Assembly: GCA_905215405.1 (NCBI GenBank)
Contig: CAJMQE010000015.1
Span: forward strand, 1 to 56,060
DNA: 56,060 bases
Direction of reading: 5' to 3'
Origin: an uncultured bacterium
Lineage (GTDB): Bacteria > Bacillota > Clostridia > Lachnospirales > Lachnospiraceae
The notes beneath the pieces were generated by a model. That model searched no databases and was not told the DNA's origin. It worked only from the letters and a program-made list of their open reading frames with translations. Below, one piece after another: positions 23,287 to 31,202 of this stretch (positions are counted from its first letter, which is position 1; each line of letters begins with the position of its first letter). Position numbers and translations under genes: made by a program.

Positions 23287-24525
23287 ATGAGCAGACGAGT
23301 AGTAGTGACCGGGATGGGAGCAATTACATCCATCGGGCTGAATGTGGAAGAATTCTGGAACGGGATTCTGAATCAGAAAATTGGAATTGGTCCAATTACA
23401 AAATTTGATGCCAGCAATTTTAAAGCAAAACTGGCAGCTGAGGTAAAAGGATTTGATCCGTTAGAGTATATGGATTTTAAATCCGCAAAAAGAATGGAAG
23501 CATTTTGCCAGTATGCAGTAGCAGCTGCAAAGCAGGCAATGAATGATGCGGGTCTTAATATGGAACAGGAAGATCCATATATGGTCGGAACTTCAGTTGG
23601 TTGTGGTGTCGGAAGTCTTCAGGCAATGGAAAGAGAAGTTGCCAATCTGACGAACAGAGGCCCTGGAAGAATTAATCCACTTCTGGTTCCAATGATGATC
23701 ACCAATATGGCAGCAGGAAATGTATCAATTGCCTGTGGACTGAAAGGAAAGAATATCAATGTCGTGACTGCCTGTGCAACAGGAAATAACAGCATTGGCG
23801 AAGCATACAGAAGTATTCAGTGTCAGGATGCAGATGTTATGATCGCGGGTGGAACAGAAGCCAGCATTACACCAATAGGAATTGGCGGTTTCGCAGCATT
23901 AAAGACACTTTCACAGTCAGAAGATCCAACAAGAGCTTCTATTCCATTTGACAAGGACAGAAATGGGTTTGTCATGGGAGAAGGTGCTGGTGTTGTTGTA
24001 CTGGAAGAACTGGAACATGCGAAAAAGAGAGGCGCACATATTTACGCTGAAATAACAGGATATGGCTGTTCAGCAGATGCATTTCATATTACATCTCCTG
24101 CAGAAGATGGCGCAGGGGCTGCAAGAGCTATGACGAATGCAATGAGAGAAGCAAAGGTCACACCAGAGCAGATCGATTACATCAATGCACATGGAACGAG
24201 CACACATCACAATGATCTGTTTGAAACAAGAGCAATTCATCTTGCCTTAAAAGACAGTGCGGTAAAGGTACCTGTTAGTTCAACAAAATCCATGATTGGA
24301 CATATGCTTGGTGCAGCAGGAGCTGTGGAATTCATCGCAAGTGTAAAGACGATCAACGAGGGATATATTCATCCAAATGTAGGATTACAGGAAACTGAGG
24401 AAGAAATGGATCTGAATTATGTAACAGGTAAAGGGATTCATAAAGATGTCGACTGTGTACTCAGCAATTCATTTGGATTCGGCGGTCATAATGCAACATT
24501 ACTTGTTAGAAAGTATCAGGACTAA
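23287..24525 (+). CDS. fabF: beta-ketoacyl-ACP synthase II
   Basis: 412 aa, the standard FabF length. It elongates acyl-ACP with malonyl-ACP. Catalytic Cys163 (TACATGNNS), His302 (NAHGTST) and His339 (IGHMLGAAGA) are in place. It starts RRVVVTGMGAITSIG. As the only elongating condensing enzyme here, it would serve both saturated and any unsaturated chain growth. A 48-base tandem repeat lies between it and accB. Confidence 0.95.
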   Translation: MSRRVVVTGMGAITSIGLNVEEFWNGILNQKIGIGPITKFDASNFKAKLAAEVKGFDPLEYMDFKSAKRMEAFCQYAVAAAKQAMNDAGLNMEQEDPYMVGTSVGCGVGSLQAMEREVANLTNRGPGRINPLLVPMMITNMAAGNVSIACGLKGKNINVVTACATGNNSIGEAYRSIQCQDADVMIAGGTEASITPIGIGGFAALKTLSQSEDPTRASIPFDKDRNGFVMGEGAGVVVLEELEHAKKRGAHIYAEITGYGCSADAFHITSPAEDGAGAARAMTNAMREAKVTPEQIDYINAHGTSTHHNDLFETRAIHLALKDSAVKVPVSSTKSMIGHMLGAAGAVEFIASVKTINEGYIHPNVGLQETEEEMDLNYVTGKGIHKDVDCVLSNSFGFGGHNATLLVRKYQD

Positions 24526-24566
24526 GCAGCAATCTATACAACAATCGTATAGAACAATAAATGTAT

Positions 24567-24683
24567 AGGGCAACAAAAGCATAAAGCAATAAATGCGTAT
24601 TACAACAAATGCAGAGGGCAGCAAAAGCTTATAGCAATAAATACGTATCACAACAAATGTATAGGGCAGCAAAAGCATATAGG
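24567..24683 (+). repeat. 48-base tandem repeat, about 2.4 copies, between fabF and accB
   Basis: AGGGCAACAAAAGC, AGGGCAGCAAAAGC and AGGGCAGCAAAAGC start at 24567, 24615 and 24663, exactly 48 bases apart, with the shared inner segment AGCAATAAAT and ACAACAAATG. A degenerate partial copy extends back towards 24550. It fills most of the 265-base gap inside the operon. No ORF with an SD lies in it. Confidence 0.8.
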
Positions 24684-24790
24684 AATCTATAGATAGGCAC
24701 AAAATGAAGGAAACAATCGTAAGACAGGGAATAGAGCATATATAGGCAAAAAAAATGAGTAAATATAGGAATAGAAAGGCAGGTTAAGAG

Positions 24791-25300
24791 ATGGAATTTA
24801 ACAATATTCTTAAACTGATCGATCGTGTATCTGATTCGGAACTGAGCCGTTTCGTACTGGAAGAGGGAGATACCAGAATCACTCTGGAATCGGTACCGTT
24901 TCCAGAGGAGGGTAGTCAGGTAAAAGCCCAGGAGATTGCAGAGGTAAAACCGGAAAATCAGGTAAAAGCGAAGATGACTACAAATGGTCTGAAAGAAGAG
25001 AACGTGCAGAGCATTGATTCAAAGGAACAGCAGCCTGCCGGACAAAAGGATCATAGTACGGATGAAAAAATAGTGAAATCGCCACTAGTCGGTGTATTTT
25101 ATAATGCACCATCACCAGATGCAGAGTGCTTTGTCAAAGTTGGAGACAGAGTGAAAAAGGGGCAGACGCTGGGTATCATTGAGGCGATGAAGCTGATGAA
25201 TGAGATAGAAAGTGATTATGACGGAATTATCAAAGAGATTCTGATAGAAAATGAAGCTGTTGCTGAGTACGGACAGCCATTATTTGTCATTGGACAGTAA
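24791..25300 (+). CDS. accB: biotin carboxyl carrier protein of acetyl-CoA carboxylase
   Basis: 169 aa. The N-terminal 45 residues form the interaction helix, then comes a Lys/Gln/Glu-rich flexible linker (about 45-95), then the biotinyl domain with EAMKLMNEI, biotin acceptor Lys134. GQPLFVIGQ ends the fold. It carries carboxybiotin between AccC and AccDA. Confidence 0.95.
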   Translation: MEFNNILKLIDRVSDSELSRFVLEEGDTRITLESVPFPEEGSQVKAQEIAEVKPENQVKAKMTTNGLKEENVQSIDSKEQQPAGQKDHSTDEKIVKSPLVGVFYNAPSPDAECFVKVGDRVKKGQTLGIIEAMKLMNEIESDYDGIIKEILIENEAVAEYGQPLFVIGQ

Positions 25301-25316
25301 TGTAAAGGAGAAAAAA

Positions 25317-25739
25317 ATGCTTACAGCAAAAGAAATTATGGACATTATACCGCACAGACATCCATTTCTGCTCGTTGACCGTGTCATAGAGCTGGAACCA
25401 GGAGTAAAAGCGGTTGGATATAAAAATGTAACTTACAACGAACCTTATTTTGCAGGTCATTTTCCGGGGGAACCAGTGATGCCGGGCGTGTTACAGATTG
25501 AAGCCTGTGCACAGGTCGGAGCGGTTGCAATACTTTCAATGGAAGAAAATAAGGGAAAAACAGCATATTTTGGTGGGATTAATGGCGCAAGATTCAGACA
25601 GAAAGTGACACCGGGCGACACGTTAAAGCTGGAATGTGAAATCGTCAAACAGAAAGGACCTGTTGGAATCGGTAATGCCAAGGCATCTGTTGATGGAAAA
25701 GTTGTCATGACTGCAGAATTGACATTTATGATAGGTTAG
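25317..25739 (+). CDS. fabZ: 3-hydroxyacyl-ACP dehydratase
   Basis: 140 aa from ATG 25317 with an AAAGGAG SD. An ORF start at 25251 would lie inside accB. Hot-dog fold. The catalytic His is in PHRHPFLLVDRV and the catalytic Glu in GVLQIEACAQ. FAGHFPGEPVMPG is the usual central motif. It dehydrates beta-hydroxyacyl-ACP. Placement between accB and accC is the streptococcal-type arrangement. Confidence 0.95.
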   Translation: MLTAKEIMDIIPHRHPFLLVDRVIELEPGVKAVGYKNVTYNEPYFAGHFPGEPVMPGVLQIEACAQVGAVAILSMEENKGKTAYFGGINGARFRQKVTPGDTLKLECEIVKQKGPVGIGNAKASVDGKVVMTAELTFMIG

Positions 25740-25752
25740 TTAAGGTGATGAA

Positions 25753-27096
25753 ATGTTTAAAAAAATATTGATAGCAAACAGAGGAGAAATTGCAGTGCGG
25801 ATCATTCGCGCCTGCAGAGAGATGGGAATCAAAACAGTTGCAGTTTATTCTGAGGCAGACCGAGAGGCACTCCATACACAGCTTGCAGATGAAAGTATCT
25901 GCATAGGAAAAGCATCGGCTACTGACAGTTATCTGAATATGGAACGGATCATAAGTGCAACAGTCGCAACCGGTGCAGATGCAGTTCACCCAGGATTTGG
26001 GTTTCTTTCTGAGAATAGCAGATTTGCTTCTTTATGCGAAAAATGCAACATCACATTTATCGGACCGGATGCAGATCTGATTGACAGAATGGGCAATAAG
26101 TCTGAAGCCAGAAATACGATGATGGCAGCAGGAGTACCAGTTGTCCCAGGCACAAAAGAACCGGTCTATGAGTGGGAAAAAGGGATAAAGATAGCGGAAA
26201 CAATAGGATATCCAGTAATCGTAAAAGCGTCTTCAGGTGGCGGAGGAAAAGGAATGAGAATCGTTTCCTGCGCAGATGAATTTGAACACAATTTTACAAC
26301 CGCACAACGTGAGTCGGTCAGCTCATTCGGTGATAACACCATGTATATTGAAAAATATGTGGAAAAACCAAGACATATCGAATTTCAGATTCTTGCAGAC
26401 CATTTTGGAAATGTGATTCATCTGGGAGAGCGAGATTGTTCAATTCAAAGACGACATCAGAAGATGATAGAGGAATCTCCTTCTAACGCCATCAGTGAGG
26501 AACTGCGTGAAAAAATGGGAAACGCGGCAATCAGGGCAGCAAAAGCAGTTGGATATTTTAGTGCTGGGACAATAGAATTTTTACTGGATCACAATAATCA
26601 GTTCTATTTTATGGAAATGAATACAAGAATACAGGTGGAACATGGCGTAACGGAACTGGTGACAGGAATCGATCTGATCAGAGAGCAGATCAGAATTGCT
26701 GCAGGAGAACACCTTACCTATGCGCAAAGTGATATTAAGCTTCGTGGGCATGCGATTGAATGCAGGATCAATGCAGAAAATCCCAAAAAGAATTTTATGC
26801 CATCCCCAGGGACTATTACAAACCTTCATATTCCGGGAGGAAATGGAGTTAGAATCGATACAGCTATTTTTACAGGTTATCAGATTCCACCATTCTATGA
26901 TTCCATGATCTTAAAGGTAATGGTCTGTGATAAGGACAGGGAGCATGCAATCAGAAAAATGAGAAGCGTACTTGGAGAGATTGTTGTCGAAGGTGTTGAT
27001 ACCAATCTGGATTTTCAGTATGAAATCTTTCACAATGAAAGATTTGTCAATGGAAAGACGGATACACATTTTATTCAGGATGAATATGATATGTAA
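25753..27096 (+). CDS. accC: biotin carboxylase subunit of acetyl-CoA carboxylase
   Basis: 447 aa, the standard length. It starts KILIANRGEIAVRIIRA. The ATP-grasp glycine loop is KASSGGGGKGM, and FMEMNTRIQVEHGVTE carries metal and active-site residues (bacterial AccC usually has NxRxQVEHxVTE). It uses ATP and bicarbonate to carboxylate biotin on AccB. About 95 A+T-rich bases with a FabT-like palindrome separate it from accDA. Confidence 0.96.
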   Translation: MFKKILIANRGEIAVRIIRACREMGIKTVAVYSEADREALHTQLADESICIGKASATDSYLNMERIISATVATGADAVHPGFGFLSENSRFASLCEKCNITFIGPDADLIDRMGNKSEARNTMMAAGVPVVPGTKEPVYEWEKGIKIAETIGYPVIVKASSGGGGKGMRIVSCADEFEHNFTTAQRESVSSFGDNTMYIEKYVEKPRHIEFQILADHFGNVIHLGERDCSIQRRHQKMIEESPSNAISEELREKMGNAAIRAAKAVGYFSAGTIEFLLDHNNQFYFMEMNTRIQVEHGVTELVTGIDLIREQIRIAAGEHLTYAQSDIKLRGHAIECRINAENPKKNFMPSPGTITNLHIPGGNGVRIDTAIFTGYQIPPFYDSMILKVMVCDKDREHAIRKMRSVLGEIVVEGVDTNLDFQYEIFHNERFVNGKTDTHFIQDEYDM

Positions 27097-27128
27097 CAGG
27101 ATTTGATTTGATTTTTTTGATAAGATAT

Positions 27129-27141
27129 TTTGAACTTCAAA
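27129..27141 (+). promoter_or_regulatory. FabT-like operator 3, between accC and accDA
   Basis: TTTGAACTTCAAA is palindromic except for its central base and shares the TTTGA/TCAAA arms with the two sites before fabH. Neighbouring TTTGATTTGA and TTTTTTTGATAA may be half-sites. It suggests an internal regulated promoter for accDA. Confidence 0.5.
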
Positions 27142-27190
27142 TGATTTAATTTACAAATTAATTAGCAAACTATATGAAAGGATACTGCAA

Positions 27191-28939
27191 ATGTTATTAA
27201 AAGAGATGTTTAAGAAAACTACATACATTTCGCTCGATTCTGGCAGGGATGCGATGACACAGGACAATAGTCCCAGCGTGCCTGATGGTCTGTTTACCAA
27301 ATGTAATGCATGTGGTGAGATGATTTTTACGGAGGACCTGGAATCACAAAATATGGTTTGTCCAAAATGTGGCCATTATTTTCGGATCGGAGCGGGAAAA
27401 CGAATCGCAATGGTTACAGATGAGAGAACATTTGAAGAATGGGACTGTGGTCTTACCGAAAAGAATCCAATTGAATATCCAGGATATCTGGATAAAATTA
27501 ATGAACTGAAAGAGAACACAGGTCTTGACGAAGGAGTTGTGACCGGGATTGGGAAGCTGAATGGAATGAGTGCGGTGCTGGCTGTCTGTGATACAGCATT
27601 TTTAATGGGCAGTATGGGTCATGTGGTCGGTGAAAAGATTACACGTGCAGTGGAAAAAGCGACAGAAATGAAACTGCCGGTCATTTTGTTCACCTGTTCT
27701 GGTGGTGCCAGAATGCAGGAAGGTATCGTTTCCTTGATGCAAATGGCAAAAACAAGTGCTGCAATTAAACGACATGATGAAGCGGGGCTTCTGACTGTGT
27801 CAGTGCTTACAGACCCAACAACAGGTGGGGTTACAGCAAGTTTTGCAATGCTTGGAGATGTAATCCTGGCTGAGCCTGGAGCTCTGGTCGGCTTTGCAGG
27901 ACCGAGAGTGATCCGTCAGACGATCGGACAGGAATTGCCTGATGGCTTCCAGCGGTCTGAATTTCTGCTCGAACACGGATTGATCGATCAAATCGTGGAA
28001 AGGGAAGAATTGAAAGATGTGCTTGCTAAACTCCTTGCTTTTCATACACAGCCTGTAGATAATCGTATGAAGGCATACAGCGCTTATCTCGAAGAAAAGA
28101 TTTTAAAAAAAGAACACTTGTCAGCCAAAAAAAAACAGGTGGATTCTCTTACGGATGAGACAGATGCATGGGCTCGTGTGCAGAACGCAAGAGCAAAAAA
28201 TCGCCCTGGTGCAATGGATTATATTGCAAATCTGACAAAAGATTTTCTGGAACTGCATGGAGACCGTGCTTACAAAGATGATGGCGCGATCGTTGGCGGA
28301 ATTGCTATGTTCGGTAGACAGCCGGTTACTGTGATCGGCCAGCAGAAGGGAAATAACACAAGAGAGAACATAAAGAGAAATTTTGGTATGCCATATCCGG
28401 AAGGATATCGAAAAGCATTGCGGTTGATGAAGCAGGCCGAAAAATTTCACAGACCAGTACTCTGTCTGATCGATACACCGGGTGCATACTGTGGAATTGG
28501 TGCAGAGGAAAGGGGCCAGGGAGAAGCGATTGCCAGAAATCTGTTCGAAATGGCATCTCTGAAAGTGCCGGTATTATCAATCGTCATTGGAGAAGGTGGC
28601 AGTGGTGGGGCACTGGCACTTGGCGTGGCAAATGAAGTCTGGATGATGGAAAATGCGATATATTCAGTCCTTTCACCAGAGGGATTTGCATCAATTCTCT
28701 GGAAAGATGCCGGAAAAGCCCATGAGGCGGCACAGGTCATGAAGATCACGGCAAAAGAGATTCTGGAGCTTGGAATCATAGACCAGATCATTGCAGAAGA
28801 AGAGCCGGTTACCAGGGATAATTTAAAGCGTGTGGCATTGCCTATGAAGAAAAGAATTGCTGAATTTCTGCTCAAATATGATCAGATGTCAGAAAAAGAA
28901 CTGATACAGAACAGATATGAAAGGTTTAGGGTGATGTAA
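27191..28939 (+). CDS. accD: acetyl-CoA carboxylase carboxyltransferase, AccD-AccA fusion
   Basis: 582 aa in one frame. The first half (about 1-290) is AccD (beta): four-Cys zinc ribbon Cys38, 41, 57 and 60, then TCSGGARMQEG and GGVTASFAMLGD. A charged linker (about 295-325, with KKEHLSAKKK) leads to AccA (alpha): WARVQNARAKNRPGAMDYI, DTPGAYCGIGAEERGQG (Cys where Pro is usual) and GEGGSGGALALG. In most bacteria the two are separate genes; here one chain should form both halves of the active site that moves CO2 from carboxybiotin to acetyl-CoA. The stop overlaps the next start (TAATG). Confidence 0.93.
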   Translation: MLLKEMFKKTTYISLDSGRDAMTQDNSPSVPDGLFTKCNACGEMIFTEDLESQNMVCPKCGHYFRIGAGKRIAMVTDERTFEEWDCGLTEKNPIEYPGYLDKINELKENTGLDEGVVTGIGKLNGMSAVLAVCDTAFLMGSMGHVVGEKITRAVEKATEMKLPVILFTCSGGARMQEGIVSLMQMAKTSAAIKRHDEAGLLTVSVLTDPTTGGVTASFAMLGDVILAEPGALVGFAGPRVIRQTIGQELPDGFQRSEFLLEHGLIDQIVEREELKDVLAKLLAFHTQPVDNRMKAYSAYLEEKILKKEHLSAKKKQVDSLTDETDAWARVQNARAKNRPGAMDYIANLTKDFLELHGDRAYKDDGAIVGGIAMFGRQPVTVIGQQKGNNTRENIKRNFGMPYPEGYRKALRLMKQAEKFHRPVLCLIDTPGAYCGIGAEERGQGEAIARNLFEMASLKVPVLSIVIGEGGSGGALALGVANEVWMMENAIYSVLSPEGFASILWKDAGKAHEAAQVMKITAKEILELGIIDQIIAEEEPVTRDNLKRVALPMKKRIAEFLLKYDQMSEKELIQNRYERFRVM

Positions 28940-29997
28940 TGAAATTACAGCCAATGAAGATAGATGATTTAGAGGTAAAAATTCCGATTATCCAGGGAGG
29001 AATGGGAGTTGGAATCAGCAGATACAGACTGGCAGGAAGCGTGGCAGCTGCAGGTGGCGTCGGTATGATATCAGCAGCGCAGATCGGGTATGATGAACCT
29101 GATTATGAAGAAAATCCACTGCAGGCAAATCTGCGTGCCGTTGGAAAGCATATCAGTATGGCAAGAGAACTTGCAAATGGTGGTGTATTTGGTATCAATA
29201 TTATGGTTGCGACCAAATGTTATGAAGAATATGTAAAGGCGGCCGTTGCAGCAGAAGTTCCTCTGATTGTCTCAGGAGCAGGGTTGCCGATTACTTTGCC
29301 TGAACTCGTAGCCGGAAGCAAAACGAAGATCGCACCGATCGTTTCAACTCCGAAATCAGCAACTGTCATCCTGAAAATGTGGGATCGAAAGTATAAAAGG
29401 ATGCCAGATCTACTGGTGATTGAAGGACCACTTGCCGGAGGACATCTGGGTTTTCATCCAGAGGATCTGACGAATATTGATACACTGGATTATGATACAC
29501 AGGTACGCGATATTATAACGATTTTGCGAGGCTATGAAGAAAAATATCAGAAAAAGATTCCAGTGGTCCTGGCCGGAGGAATCTGTGATAAAGACGATGT
29601 CCGTCATGCAATGGAACTGGGGGTCGATGGCATTCAGGTAGCGACCAGATTTATTACGACCAAGGAATGTGATGCATCTGACATTTATAAGGATGCAATT
29701 ATCAAGGCAAAGAAAGAAGATATTATAATCGTGCAGAGTCCAGTCGGTATGCCGGGCCGGGCAGTGAAAAATCGTTTCCTTACAGAAAGCAAAAAAAATC
29801 CTGTAAAGCTTCAGAAGTGTTATCAGTGTATCAAAGGTTGTAAGAGACCTGATATTCCATACTGTATTTCAAGGGCGCTTGTCGAGGCGGTAAAGGGAAA
29901 TGTTGACGAAGGACTGATATTTTGTGGAGCAAATGCTTACAAAAGTCATAAAATCGAGAGCGTTCGCGAAGTGATTGCGGATTTATGTGATTTATGA
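28939..29997 (+). CDS. second FabK-like / nitronate monooxygenase-family flavoprotein
   Basis: 352 aa, translationally coupled to accDA by a TAATG overlap. It has the same FMN TIM barrel as FabK: IPIIQGGMGVGISRYRLAG, IEGPLAGGHLGF and VVLAGGICDKDDVRHAM. It differs by being longer and having a C-terminal Cys cluster (CYQCIKGCKRPDIPYC) that could bind metal or a cluster. It may be an enoyl-ACP reductase isozyme, an enoyl isomerase for unsaturated fatty acids, or a 2-nitropropane dioxygenase-like enzyme. Operon position favours a lipid role (inference). Confidence 0.82.
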   Translation: MKLQPMKIDDLEVKIPIIQGGMGVGISRYRLAGSVAAAGGVGMISAAQIGYDEPDYEENPLQANLRAVGKHISMARELANGGVFGINIMVATKCYEEYVKAAVAAEVPLIVSGAGLPITLPELVAGSKTKIAPIVSTPKSATVILKMWDRKYKRMPDLLVIEGPLAGGHLGFHPEDLTNIDTLDYDTQVRDIITILRGYEEKYQKKIPVVLAGGICDKDDVRHAMELGVDGIQVATRFITTKECDASDIYKDAIIKAKKEDIIIVQSPVGMPGRAVKNRFLTESKKNPVKLQKCYQCIKGCKRPDIPYCISRALVEAVKGNVDEGLIFCGANAYKSHKIESVREVIADLCDL

Positions 29998-30031
29998 TTG
30001 ATTTTTAGGATGGATTAAAATATAATAATAT

Positions 30032-30077
30032 GCTACAATACTATGATAGAAGCATAATCAGGTATTGTAGCTTTTTT
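30032..30077 (+). terminator. rho-independent terminator of the fab/acc operon
   Basis: GCTACAATACT pairs with GGTATTGTAGC, followed by six T. It is the first clear terminator after fabH, consistent with one long transcription unit. Confidence 0.85.
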
Positions 30078-30247
30078 CATGTCTGATTAAGAATCAAATT
30101 TTGAGTGTTCATACAATGGGGATTGCTGACACGCAGATAAGGCAGGTTATAAGACTGAAATCGATTATGAAACGATTCGATTTTAGTCCAGATATTTTAC
30201 CGGAGCATTCTAAGAACCGGGATGACATCCGGCATGGAGGCGCATTT

Positions 30248-31174
30248 ATGAAGGAAGTAAATCGGTTTGATTATGATCGTGATTTAAGGAATCACAGGGG
30301 AAAATCATATTCTACAAAAGCTGGCAGACCATACCATTTGGCAGGTCATACTTCGTATAAGGCACAAAGTGAAAGAAAAGAAGCATTGCATACGCAAACT
30401 GCTGATAAAAAAAAGAGCAGTAAGAAAAAGAGCAGAATAGGACGTACAAAACGGGTGCTGCTTGGATTTTTAGCGGTTACTGTTGGTATATTAATATGGC
30501 TGATCTGGAAAGACTATGGAAGTGGGACAGGCTCTACGACAAGTGCGATGGAACTTGAAGCACAGGATAGTTTGGATGCTGGACAGATCTCAGATAACGG
30601 ACAGGGGAATCCAAGAATTGTATGTATAGATGCAGGCCACGGAGGAAACGATGTCGGAGCAGAATACGAGGGAAAATATGAGAAGGATTCGACGCTCATG
30701 ATCGCCAGACTGGTTCAGGAAGAACTGGAATCACAGGGAATTCAGGTGGTTATGACACGAACAACAGACACTTATGTGGAACTTTCAGACAGAGTACGGA
30801 TCGCGAAAGAAGCAAATGCCGGTCTGCTTGTTTCAATTCATAGAAATTATTATGCGGGCGGCAGTTCAGCAAGAGGAATTGAGGCCTGGATACATAGCAG
30901 TGCACCTGCAGATTCCAGTGCACTGGCAAGTGATGTGCTGAGTCAGTTGAAGAAAGTGACCGGTGCATCGATTCGAGGCTTAAAGACTGGAACTATGACA
31001 AGTGCCTCAACAAATTACTATATCAACAATCACAGCAGCTGCGCAAGCTGTATCCTGGAACTGGGATTTATAACGAACAGTCAGGACAACGAACTTGTTA
31101 CAGGAAGAAAAAACCAGTGTGCAAAGGCAATTGCAAACGGTATACTGGATTATATTAACAGCCAGACGAATTAA
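30248..31174 (+). CDS. membrane-anchored N-acetylmuramoyl-L-alanine amidase (Amidase_3)
   Basis: 308 aa from ATG 30248, which has GGAGG seven bases upstream. A TTG at 30101 would add 49 unlikely residues. A Lys/Arg-rich cytoplasmic tail (1-68) precedes one helix (69-87) and a short linker, then an Amidase_3 domain (about 123-305). Zinc ligands are His131 (DAGHGG), Glu145 (YEKDSTL) and a His in SIHRNYY (usually SIHAN). The catalytic Glu is in ILELGFITN. It cleaves the peptide side chain from muramic acid during wall turnover, separation or spore processes. It stands alone before lepA. Confidence 0.88.
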   Translation: MKEVNRFDYDRDLRNHRGKSYSTKAGRPYHLAGHTSYKAQSERKEALHTQTADKKKSSKKKSRIGRTKRVLLGFLAVTVGILIWLIWKDYGSGTGSTTSAMELEAQDSLDAGQISDNGQGNPRIVCIDAGHGGNDVGAEYEGKYEKDSTLMIARLVQEELESQGIQVVMTRTTDTYVELSDRVRIAKEANAGLLVSIHRNYYAGGSSARGIEAWIHSSAPADSSALASDVLSQLKKVTGASIRGLKTGTMTSASTNYYINNHSSCASCILELGFITNSQDNELVTGRKNQCAKAIANGILDYINSQTN

Positions 31175-31202
31175 GACTGGCCATTTACTAATGGAGGATT
31201 TT

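Noticed and set aside
24567..24683. CRISPR array
   Set aside because: The 48-base units are head-to-tail copies with no unique spacers and no cas genes nearby.
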